Below are positions 1 through 6,247 of a stretch of DNA of 64,000 nucleotides, piece after piece; positions within the stretch are counted from its first letter, which is position 1; every line of letters begins with the position of its first letter. The DNA comes from Pseudoxanthomonas sp. YR558 (lineage in GTDB: Bacteria > Pseudomonadota > Gammaproteobacteria > Xanthomonadales > Xanthomonadaceae), in assembly GCF_900116385.1 (NCBI RefSeq), contig NZ_FPCI01000001.1, positions 1 to 64,000 on the forward strand. The letters run 5' to 3'. The translations under genes and the position numbers were made by a program. Below the pieces are notes generated by a model. That model was not told the DNA's origin. It ran no database searches and saw nothing but the letters and a program-made list of their open reading frames with translations.

Positions 1-67
1 CACGGTGAGCCGCAGAGATAGGACCTGCCAGAAGAACTAGTGCGGCCGCCACGAAGACTCGATCCAT
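1..67 (-). CDS. Partial cassette gene, N-terminus of an exported protein
   Basis: The fifth cassette from attI is cut by the window edge. A minus-strand ATG at 67-65, six bases inside the attC boundary, opens a frame without a stop to position 1. It encodes MDRVFVAAALVLLAGPISAA and then HR, which reads as a Sec signal peptide with a short basic n-region, a hydrophobic core and an A-x-A-like cleavage site. The product therefore probably enters the periplasm or is secreted. Only 22 residues are visible, so no family can be given. Confidence 0.5.
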   Translation of the reverse strand, partial: MDRVFVAAALVLLAGPISAAHR

Positions 68-72
68 AGACC

Positions 73-127
73 TAACGCCTGAATTAAGCCGACCCGCGAA
101 GCGGGTTCGGCTTGAATGAATTGTTAG
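73..127 (-). repeat. attC site 4 (after the pentapeptide cassette)
   Basis: This 55-bp site reads on the minus strand from CTAACAATTC to AGGCGTTA, with an inner inverted pair around CCCGCTTCGCGGG. It is identical base for base to the three other attC copies. Short attC sites of about 55-60 bp with TAACAA and GTTA ends are the standard IntI substrate, recombined between G and TT of the GTTA core. The stop codon of the pentapeptide-repeat gene lies within it. Confidence 0.92.
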
Positions 128-564
128 CCGGCATTGACCATGCCAGCAGACTCGGGGTTGAAGCCCTTGGGGAAGCGAGTATCCGAGTCATACTCCGCGC
201 CGGCAAGGTTGCAGTGGTTCAGAACGGCGCCGGTGAGGTCGGCTCCTTGCAGCCGGGTTGCGCCGCCAAGATTGTCGAGGCCGAGATTGGCCTCGCATAG
301 GTTGGCGCCCACTAACCTAGCGCTCTTGAGATTGGCTCCGCGTAGGTCTGAGCCCTCAAAGTTGCAGCCGGATAAATCAGAGCCCTCCAGCAACGCCCAG
401 TAGAGCGAGGACCCGGCAAAACTGCGACCGCGAAGCGTCGAGTTGTCGGGTGCGGCCAAGCCGTCAAGGTTTCCGTTCTCGAGGTCTACTGACTCGGGAG
501 GCAGATAGAAGGCCGCGATATGAGCGCCGTAATCATCTGTGATGGCAACGCGACGTTTTGGCAT
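124..564 (-). CDS. Cassette-borne pentapeptide repeat protein
   Basis: This 146-residue protein has about ten A(D/N)LxG-type pentapeptides from residue 40 to 125 (for example GSDLSGCNFEGSDLRGANL), which predicts a right-handed quadrilateral beta-helix. No signal peptide is seen, so it is probably cytosolic. Pentapeptide proteins include DNA mimics such as Qnr and MfpA that protect gyrase, but most have no known role, and this one lacks the length (about 218 residues) of Qnr. The stop codon TAA is supplied by the attC end. It is a single-gene cassette, the fourth from attI, and its own promoter is not evident. Confidence 0.85.
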   Translation of the reverse strand: MPKRRVAITDDYGAHIAAFYLPPESVDLENGNLDGLAAPDNSTLRGRSFAGSSLYWALLEGSDLSGCNFEGSDLRGANLKSARLVGANLCEANLGLDNLGGATRLQGADLTGAVLNHCNLAGAEYDSDTRFPKGFNPESAGMVNAG

Positions 565-570
565 GCCGGG

Positions 571-625
571 TAACGCCTGAATTAAGCCGACCCGCGAAGC
601 GGGTTCGGCTTGAATGAATTGTTAG
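571..625 (-). repeat. attC site 3
   Basis: This is a 55-bp copy identical to the sites at 73, 963 and 1329. It ends the cassette that carries the membrane protein at 622-954, whose TAA stop is inside the site at 622-624. Confidence 0.92.
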
Positions 626-954
626 GCTGCGCCGCGGTCAAGCAGGGCATCCCAGATTGATGGGGCAACAGCGAGCAAGAGTACGACCAAAGATCCAACA
701 ACAGCCGCTGCCCACAAGGGAATCCGCTTGTGTCTATAAACGGCAGCAGCACTAAGAATGGCTCCGATAGTAATCGTCGCGATTGCCTCAGGCGTTACCA
801 CAACATGGTAGCTGGAGGTCCACAGCACCAGAATGCCGTAAGCAAGCAATGCTGGGATGAAGATAGCGGACAGGAACGCAACGATCACATGCGCCCAACG
901 CCTTTCCGCATCGGGTGAGCGTGATTGTGGTGCTTGGTAGAGGTTATCGCTCAT
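622..954 (-). CDS. Cassette-borne small membrane protein
   Basis: The protein has 110 residues from the ATG at 954 (MSDNLYQ). An in-frame ATG at 1038 would put 28 residues translated from attC DNA at the front, which is unlikely, so I prefer 954, just inside the cassette boundary. Three hydrophobic segments can be seen: VIVAFLSAIFIPALLAYGILVL, a second around ATITIGAILSAAAVY, and a third around WAAAVVGSLVVLLLAVA. It is therefore likely an inner-membrane protein. No family is recognised. The gene ends inside the attC site, like its neighbours. Confidence 0.7.
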   Translation of the reverse strand: MSDNLYQAPQSRSPDAERRWAHVIVAFLSAIFIPALLAYGILVLWTSSYHVVVTPEAIATITIGAILSAAAVYRHKRIPLWAAAVVGSLVVLLLAVAPSIWDALLDRGAA

Positions 955-962
955 AAGCAGCC

Positions 963-1017
963 TAACGCCTGAATTAAGCCGACCCGCGAAGCGGGTTCGG
1001 CTTGAATGAATTGTTAG
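963..1017 (-). repeat. attC site 2, read through by the cassette gene upstream of it
   Basis: This 55-bp copy is identical to the other three. The open reading frame of the cassette at 974-1318 continues through most of it, so here the site also encodes protein. Confidence 0.92.
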
Positions 1018-1318
1018 GGGGCGTGCCGCGCCTGTCAAAGCTCAAAGCAAGAGCGATCGCGCCAAAAAGAAACGAGCAAATCGCGGCTAAAGCTGTCGCC
1101 CCCAACGCTGCACTGTACTGATCCGACATGGCTCGAACCTGCGCCCGAAGTGCCTTGCATGCTCTTGCGAGGTCCGCTGACTCGGTAAGCGTTGCGCAGA
1201 CTTGGATGGCCGTGCTTCCGAAGTGCGCGCTGGTGCCGAGCATCATCGCCGCCCTCCAGCCAAGCAGGAGCGAAAAGAAGAAGAGTGCGACCGCTAGCAG
1301 CCGAATCTTCAATGTCAT
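974..1318 (-). CDS. Cassette-borne membrane protein with an attC-encoded C-terminus
   Basis: The protein has 114 residues starting at the ATG at 1318, shortly after the attC boundary. It has an N-terminal hydrophobic segment (residues 4-20, possibly an uncleaved anchor) and a second one near residues 75-92 (LAAICSFLFGAIALAL), with a soluble loop between them containing two cysteines. The last 13 residues, NNSFKPNPLRGSA, come from attC DNA. The body has no recognisable family. Similar tails are common on hypothetical proteins of gammaproteobacterial integron cassettes, from memory of such annotations rather than a search. Confidence 0.75.
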   Translation of the reverse strand: MTLKIRLLAVALFFFSLLLGWRAAMMLGTSAHFGSTAIQVCATLTESADLARACKALRAQVRAMSDQYSAALGATALAAICSFLFGAIALALSFDRRGTPPNNSFKPNPLRGSA

Positions 1319-1328
1319 TTCAGCCCCC

Positions 1329-1383
1329 TAACGCCTGAATTAAGCCGACCCGCGAAGCGGGTTCGGCTTGAATGAATTGTTAG
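1329..1383 (-). repeat. attC site 1 (nearest attI)
   Basis: This is the fourth identical 55-bp attC. It separates the first cassette (gene at 1402-1587) from the second. Confidence 0.92.
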
Positions 1384-1401
1384 ACGGCAGACTCACGAGC
1401 C

Positions 1402-1587
1402 TTACTCGTCTGAGGGATGATTGCCGCGACGAGCGCCGATTGCAGCGCCAAGTGCGACACCCATAGCGATGCCAAGCGCGACATTGCCGACTATCAATCC
1501 AATAGCAGCGCCAAAGCCAAGGCCTGCGCCGATGCCTTTAGCCAAGCTGCTGCTTGAGTGACCGGCTCTTCTCTTTAGGAACTCCAT
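1402..1587 (-). CDS. First-position cassette gene: small glycine-zipper protein
   Basis: This 61-residue protein begins at the ATG at 1587, with AGGAGA about 9 bases upstream on the minus strand, between attI and the start. Residues 16-52 are almost wholly Gly, Ala, Ile, Val and Leu with GxxxG-type spacing (GIGAGLGFGAAIGLIVG), a glycine-zipper pattern that forms tight membrane helices. The end is polar and basic (RRGNHPSDE). As the cassette next to attI it was probably the latest insertion and should be the best transcribed from the cassette promoter. Function is unknown; small glycine-zipper proteins include membrane-permeabilising toxins and envelope proteins. Confidence 0.7.
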   Translation of the reverse strand: MEFLKRRAGHSSSSLAKGIGAGLGFGAAIGLIVGNVALGIAMGVALGAAIGARRGNHPSDE

Positions 1588-1602
1588 TCCTGTCTCCTGC
1601 CG

Positions 1603-1620
1603 CCTAACGCCTAGTAGACC
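1603..1620 (-). other. attI recombination site (core)
   Basis: On the minus strand the sequence reads CTACTAGGCGTTAGGCGG, matching an IntI core GTTAGGC but without the paired attC arm. It sits between the first cassette and the integrase gene, where attI is expected. The full attI probably extends toward 1660, where further integrase-binding sites would lie; those limits are not visible by eye. Confidence 0.75.
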
Positions 1621-1642
1621 CCAATCAGGGGTGATAGCTACG

Positions 1643-1671
1643 AGTATTCAGCTTGGTCCGGCGGGCGTCAA
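1643..1671 (-). promoter_or_regulatory. Candidate cassette promoter Pc
   Basis: On the minus strand there is TTGACG, 17 bases, then AATACT: a near-consensus -35 box (5 of 6), optimal spacing and a weaker -10 box (4 of 6). It lies between attI and intI and points into the cassettes, as a Pc promoter should. No transcript data are available. I saw no clear LexA box next to it. Confidence 0.5.
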
Positions 1672-1768
1672 TCAGGGCTTTCTTACGTGATATCAATGCC
1701 TTGTCCTAGGGCTTGTGAGTGTCGGGCATGCGACGTTGTCCGTGCTATTCGCAGGGAGTGCGTTGCTT

Positions 1769-2776
1769 ATGGATTATCAGGGCAAAGATGGGGCGGTACC
1801 CGCCGGCGGGCGCAGGGGGCTGCTTGAGGAGGTGACGCGCAGACTGCGCGTGGGTCACTACAGTCTGCGCACGGAGCGCGCTTATCTGGGATGGATACGT
1901 CGGTTCATTGTTGCCAATGGCAAGCGCCATCCGCGCGAGCTGGGAGCGGCCCAGGTCGAGGCATTCCTGACCGGATTGGCTGTCGAAGGAAGGGTGGCGG
2001 CGAGCACGCAGAACCAGGCGCTCTCCGCGGTGCTTTTTCTGTATCGCGAAGTGCTGGGTCTGAAACTGGCCTGGATGGACGATGTGGTGCGCGCCAAGCG
2101 GCCGCAGCGCGTGCCCACCGTTCTGTCGCAGCAGGAAATGCGCGCGATGCTGGTGCAGATGGACGGACGAATGGCCTTGCTGGCGCAGCTCCTCTACGGC
2201 ACGGGCATGCGGCTGATGGAAGGGGTGCGGTTGCGCGTGAAGGACGTGGACTTTGCCCGCAACGAGATCACGGTCAGGGAAGGCAAGGGAGGCAAGGATC
2301 GGCGCACCGTCTTGCCGGCGTCGCCGGTAGCGGGGCTGCAGGCGGAAGTCGAACGTGTGCAGATCCTGCATGCTCAGGACCTGGCGTGCGGTGCAGGGGA
2401 GGTGTGGCTTCCGCATGCCTTGTCGCTGAAGTATCCCCATGCGGCGCGCGAACTTGGCTGGCAATACATGTTTCCTGCGCGGGCCATCAGTCTGGATCCG
2501 CGTGATGGCCGATGGCGACGGCACCACCTCGATGAGGCCATGTTAGCGCGCGCGCTCAAGCGGGCCCGCGGCGCGGCGGGTATCGCCAAGCCGGTGACGG
2601 CGCATGTGCTACGGCACTCGTTCGCCACCCACCTGATCGAAGCCGGCTACGACATCCGCACGGTGCAGGAATTGCTCGGTCACAAGGATGTCTCGACGAC
2701 GCAGATCTACACGCATGTGCTCAATCGAGGTGCGGGTGGTGTCCGAAGCCCGCTCGATCGTGTCGGCGATGCGTGA
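1769..2776 (+). CDS. intI: Integron integrase IntI (tyrosine recombinase)
   Basis: IntI recombines attC with attI to capture or excise cassettes. From the ATG at 1769 (335 residues, AGGGAG about 11 bases upstream; a GTG at 1715 would add 18) the N-terminal SAM-like domain begins around LRVGHYSLRTERAYLGWI. The catalytic set is visible: Arg148 in GTGMRLMEG, His279 and Arg282 in HVLRHSFATH, His305 in LGHKDV, and Tyr314 in IYTH. Between them lies the extra segment PHAARELGWQYMFPA and the following basic stretch, diagnostic of IntI versus XerC/D. The TGA overlaps the comEC start codon region by 8 bases. The gene looks intact. Confidence 0.95.
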   Translation: MDYQGKDGAVPAGGRRGLLEEVTRRLRVGHYSLRTERAYLGWIRRFIVANGKRHPRELGAAQVEAFLTGLAVEGRVAASTQNQALSAVLFLYREVLGLKLAWMDDVVRAKRPQRVPTVLSQQEMRAMLVQMDGRMALLAQLLYGTGMRLMEGVRLRVKDVDFARNEITVREGKGGKDRRTVLPASPVAGLQAEVERVQILHAQDLACGAGEVWLPHALSLKYPHAARELGWQYMFPARAISLDPRDGRWRRHHLDEAMLARALKRARGAAGIAKPVTAHVLRHSFATHLIEAGYDIRTVQELLGHKDVSTTQIYTHVLNRGAGGVRSPLDRVGDA

Positions 2777-5159
2777 GCCGACGGAGCGCACGACTGTGGC
2801 GCCACTCGGCGTGGCCTGTGCGGTCGCCTGGCTTGCTGGTGCGCTCTGCACCCTATGGCGAAGCGAACTGCCCGATGCGGCTGCGCTGTGGATCGGCTTG
2901 CTCACGGGGTTGGGATGGTGGGTGGCATCGCCCAGGTGGCGTTGGATAGGCGCAGCCCTGGTGGGGCTGGCATGGACGGGGCTGCATGCGGGGTGGAGTC
3001 TGCGCTCCCAACTGCCTGTGGCGTGGGAGGGGCGTGAGGTTTCCGTCAGCGGTCGTATCGAAGGCTTACCCGAGCCGGAGCCGCGCCGTACCCGCTTCCT
3101 TCTCCGTGTCGATGACGGCATCGGCCAGCCGCCGCCCCTGCGTGGGCGATTGGTACGCGTCGCGTGGTACGACGAGCATGGTGCCGAAACGATCGGCCCT
3201 CGTCGTGCGCTAGGCGCGGGCGAGCGGTGGCGCTTCCAACTGCGGCTGAGGGCGCCTCGCGGATTGGCCAATCCCGGGGGCTTCGACGCCGAGCGATATG
3301 CGATGGCACAACGAATCAGTGCCACCGGCTACGTACGCGAGCCTGAGCGTGCAATGAAGCTCGAAGCGGGCAGCGGCATGGAGGCATGGCGGTCCAGTAT
3401 GTCAGACCGCATCGAAGCCGAGGTGCCTGCCGCATCGAGCCGGTTCGTGCGTGCGCTTGCAGTCGGGGATACGCGTGGGTTGCTGCAGGACGACTGGCAA
3501 GTGCTGCGGGCGTCAGGGCTGACGCATCTGATCGCGATCTCGGGTTTCCATGTCGGCTTGGTAGCGGGCGCTTTCGCGCTGCTGGCAGCCGCGGCTTGGC
3601 GATTGTTTCCAGCGCTCGCACGCCGAATGCCACGCCCGCAGGCGATCGGTTGGCTGGCATTGGTGGGGGCGCTCGGCTATGCGGCGGTGGCGGGGTTTGC
3701 GCTACCCACCCTGCGTACGGTGCTGATGATCGCGGTAGTCGTGCTGGCGCGTACCTCGCGGCGTCCCGCACGCGTGGTCGACGCGCTGGTGCTCGCGATG
3801 TTCGCCATCCTTGTGTTTGATCCCCTGTCGCTGCTGGCACCTGGTTTCTGGTTGAGCTTCGCCGGCGTCGCTTGGCTCGCCTGGTGCCTGCCTGCCTCGC
3901 TGCACTGGGCGAAAGCGTTCCTGCCGGCGCAGGGTGTCGCAACGCTGGGGCTGTTGCCGCTGACGGCCGCACTGTTCGGGCAGGCCTCGTTGGCGGGTCC
4001 GGTGGCGAATCTGCTGGCCATTCCATGGTGGAGTCTGGTCGTCGTGCCGTTGTCTCTGATCGGCACGTTGGCGGAACTGGTGCACCCCGGCGCGGGTGGC
4101 ATGGCGTGGCGTGGCGCCGCCGCCTGCTTCGACCTCACGTGGCCGGCCTTCACCTGGCTGGCGGACAGCCGCTTTGCCTTGTGGTGGTTGCCCGAACCGT
4201 CCGCGTGGGCGCTGCCGCTGGCCGTGGTGGGAACCGCCTTCATCCTGCTGCCGACGGGCATGCCCGGAAAGATCTTGGCGTCGTTGTTGTGGCTGCCGCT
4301 GCTGTGGCCCGATCGCGGGTTACCCCGGGAGGGCGAAGTGGAGCTGGTGGTGATCGACGTCGGGCAAGGGCTCTCCGTGTTGGTGCGCACGGCGGAACAT
4401 GCGTTGCTGTACGACGCAGGGCCCGCCGTGGAAGAGGGATTCGATGCAGGCGAGCGGGCCGTGGTGCCGGCGTTGCGGGCATTGGGCGCGCCTCGCCTGC
4501 ATGCGCTGGTGGTCAGCCACGGTGACAACGACCATGCCGGCGGGGTCATGGCCGTCCGCGACGCGGTCCCGGTCGCGACCACGCTGGCGCCCGCAGGCGC
4601 GCCGCTGGAATCCGACGCACCGTGCATTGCGGGTGCGGCCTGGCGCTGGGATGGCGTTGAGTTCCGCTTCCTCCACCCGCCTCTCCATTTTCCCTACTTC
4701 GGAAACGAGGCGAGCTGCGTCCTGCGAGTGAGTACGGCGCAGGGTGCGATCCTGCTGCCGGGCGACATCGGCACGCAGGTCGAGGCGGGGCTGGTGAGCC
4801 GCCATGTGCCGTGGTTGCGCAGTGACGTGGTCGTCCTGCCGCATCACGGGAGCGCAGGCTCTTCTGCAGGCGGTTTCGTCCGTGCCACTGGCGCGCGGTT
4901 GGCGGTGGGATCCAGCGGCTTTGGGAACCGCTTCCGCCACCCCCGGCCGGAGGTGGTGTCTCGCTGGCGCGAGGCGGGTGCCGAGGTGCTGGACACGCAA
5001 TCCAGCGGCGCCGTGCGCATCTGGCTGGGACGGGACGGGCTGGCGGTCCGTGAGCAGCGTCACGACAGGGCACGCCTGTGGGACGCCGTGCGGCGCCAGC
5101 GAGCCGGTGGGCTATCCTATCGGCTCGAAGACGGACGGCCCGATGTGCCGGAGGACTGA
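2769..5159 (+). CDS. comEC: DNA internalisation competence protein ComEC/Rec2
   Basis: ComEC forms the inner-membrane channel through which transforming single-stranded DNA enters the cytoplasm. The 796-residue product starts best at the ATG at 2769, inside the intI stop region; a frame opening at 2688 would overlap intI by 89 bases. It has an N-terminal membrane-anchored DUF4131-like part, a multi-helix Competence domain (about residues 210-510, including ISGFHVGL), and a C-terminal metallo-beta-lactamase-like domain with DVGQGLSVLV and the metal motif HGDNDH at residues 584-589. The following exbB starts three bases later, so it heads the operon running to 10251. In many xanthomonads comEC also precedes exbB, but an integrase directly upstream is unusual. 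Confidence 0.93.
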   Translation: MREPTERTTVAPLGVACAVAWLAGALCTLWRSELPDAAALWIGLLTGLGWWVASPRWRWIGAALVGLAWTGLHAGWSLRSQLPVAWEGREVSVSGRIEGLPEPEPRRTRFLLRVDDGIGQPPPLRGRLVRVAWYDEHGAETIGPRRALGAGERWRFQLRLRAPRGLANPGGFDAERYAMAQRISATGYVREPERAMKLEAGSGMEAWRSSMSDRIEAEVPAASSRFVRALAVGDTRGLLQDDWQVLRASGLTHLIAISGFHVGLVAGAFALLAAAAWRLFPALARRMPRPQAIGWLALVGALGYAAVAGFALPTLRTVLMIAVVVLARTSRRPARVVDALVLAMFAILVFDPLSLLAPGFWLSFAGVAWLAWCLPASLHWAKAFLPAQGVATLGLLPLTAALFGQASLAGPVANLLAIPWWSLVVVPLSLIGTLAELVHPGAGGMAWRGAAACFDLTWPAFTWLADSRFALWWLPEPSAWALPLAVVGTAFILLPTGMPGKILASLLWLPLLWPDRGLPREGEVELVVIDVGQGLSVLVRTAEHALLYDAGPAVEEGFDAGERAVVPALRALGAPRLHALVVSHGDNDHAGGVMAVRDAVPVATTLAPAGAPLESDAPCIAGAAWRWDGVEFRFLHPPLHFPYFGNEASCVLRVSTAQGAILLPGDIGTQVEAGLVSRHVPWLRSDVVVLPHHGSAGSSAGGFVRATGARLAVGSSGFGNRFRHPRPEVVSRWREAGAEVLDTQSSGAVRIWLGRDGLAVREQRHDRARLWDAVRRQRAGGLSYRLEDGRPDVPED

Positions 5160-5161
5160 AC

Positions 5162-5815
5162 GTGCTGGAACTGGTGAAGGCTGGCGGTTGGCCGATGATC
5201 CCGCTGCTGCTGCTGGGCGTGCTGGCGCTGGCCATCGTGGTGGAGCGCTTCTGGTCGCTGCGCCGCAAGGAGATCCTGCCGCCCGGCCTGGGCGAGGAAG
5301 TCCGTACCTGGGCCGCCCGTGGTCAGTTGGAGCCCGCCCACATCGAATCCCTGCGCCGCAACTCGCCGCTCGGTGAACTGCTGGCGGCGGCATTGGACGT
5401 ACGGAGCAAGCCGCGCGACCAGATCCGCGAGCGCATCGAGGACACCGGTCGTCACCTGGTCCATCGCATGGAGAAGTTCCTCAATGCGCTGGGCAGCATC
5501 GCGTCCGCCGGTCCGCTGCTTGGCCTGCTGGGCACCGTGGTGGGCATGATCCAGATGTTCCTGGGCATCCAGGACAGCGGCGTCGGCGACGTCAATGCGC
5601 TGGCCGGGGGCATCGGCAAGGCACTGGTCTGCGCCGCGGCGGGCATGATCGTGGCGATCCCCGCGTTGCTGTTCCATCGCTACTTCCGCGGCCGGGTGAC
5701 CGGTTACGTGATGGAGATGGAAAAGGAGGCGAGCGCCCTGGTGGATGCCCTGGAAGCCCGCCATCCGCGCGCGGTGCCGCGTCCGGCGCCCGCGCCGGCG
5801 GCGACGGGCTCCTGA
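5162..5815 (+). CDS. exbB: ExbB/TolQ/MotA-type proton channel protein
   Basis: This 217-residue inner-membrane protein is the ExbB-like subunit that, with ExbD, uses the proton gradient to drive TonB or a similar partner. The GTG at 5162 (MLELVKAGGWPMIPLLLLG) is chosen because GGAGG lies about 7 bases upstream and the family starts here; a longer frame from 5078 lies inside comEC. Three transmembrane segments fit the family: residues 13-30, around 112-135 (ASAGPLLGLLGTVVGMIQMF) and 155-175. The gene sits between comEC and exbD, as in related genomes. Because LPS export genes follow, a role in outer-membrane maintenance is possible. Confidence 0.92.
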   Translation: MLELVKAGGWPMIPLLLLGVLALAIVVERFWSLRRKEILPPGLGEEVRTWAARGQLEPAHIESLRRNSPLGELLAAALDVRSKPRDQIRERIEDTGRHLVHRMEKFLNALGSIASAGPLLGLLGTVVGMIQMFLGIQDSGVGDVNALAGGIGKALVCAAAGMIVAIPALLFHRYFRGRVTGYVMEMEKEASALVDALEARHPRAVPRPAPAPAATGS

Positions 5816-5824
5816 GGTCGCCGC

Positions 5825-6247
5825 ATGCGCATCCGTGACGACCGCGCGCAGGACGAGCCCGATCTCAATCTGGTGCCGCTGATCGACGTGATCCTGGTGC
5901 TGATCATCTTCTTCGTGATCACCACCACCTTCGACGCGCGTTCGATGCTGCAGCTGCAACTGCCCAGCGCGAACGGCGAGCCGGTCGCCGCGCAGGTCAA
6001 GGCGCTGAGCGTGCTGGTGAATGCGGACGGGCGTTACTTCGTGGACGAACACGAAGTGCTGCGCACCGACATCGACGCGCTGAAGCAGACCCTCGAACAG
6101 GTGGCCGGCAGCGACCGTGCCCGCCCCGTGCTGCTGCGCGCAGATGCCCGCACGCCGCACCAGGCGGTGGTCACCGCGCTGGATGCGCTGGGCCAGCTGG
6201 GATTCCGCAAGATCAACATCGCGACCGCGCCGGAGGCGCAGAAGTGA
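5825..6247 (+). CDS. exbD: ExbD/TolR family protein
   Basis: ExbD is the partner of ExbB in the proton-driven motor. The 140-residue protein has a short cytosolic N-terminus, one transmembrane helix (residues 19-40, VPLIDVILVLIIFFVITTTF) containing the conserved aspartate, and a periplasmic domain. It starts 9 bases after exbB and overlaps the GTG of msbA by four bases, so the three are co-translated. The length is typical. Confidence 0.93.
   Translation: MRIRDDRAQDEPDLNLVPLIDVILVLIIFFVITTTFDARSMLQLQLPSANGEPVAAQVKALSVLVNADGRYFVDEHEVLRTDIDALKQTLEQVAGSDRARPVLLRADARTPHQAVVTALDALGQLGFRKINIATAPEAQK

Larger units (their letters stand above)
1..2776. mobile_element. Chromosomal integron: attI-proximal end with cassette array and integrase
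   Basis: The block holds a plus-strand integron-type tyrosine recombinase, an attI-like site at about 1603-1620, and leftward from it a row of minus-strand cassettes separated by four identical 55-bp attC sites (73-127, 571-625, 963-1017, 1329-1383). Cassette genes all point away from the integrase, the usual layout. Uniform attC sites are typical of sedentary chromosomal integrons rather than mobile class 1 platforms, whose attC sites differ. The array continues beyond the left edge of the window, so its size is unknown. Confidence 0.93.

Noticed and set aside
34..60. SpeI and NotI sites (ACTAGT, GCGGCCGC) close together near the window start, looking like a vector polylinker
   Set aside because: The sequence around them continues an open frame with a natural signal peptide and lies inside an integron cassette, and the order does not match common polylinkers I know. 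High GC makes such sites likely by chance.
1672..1768. A LexA box controlling intI (SOS-regulated, as in Vibrio and class 1 integrons)
   Set aside because: I found no CTGT-N8-ACAG or a convincing Xanthomonas-type LexA site between attI and the intI start. Absence by eye is not proof.
2688..2768. An earlier comEC start at 2688 giving 27 more residues
   Set aside because: It would overlap the 3' end of intI by 89 bases and lacks a matching start signal. The ATG at 2769 fits better.
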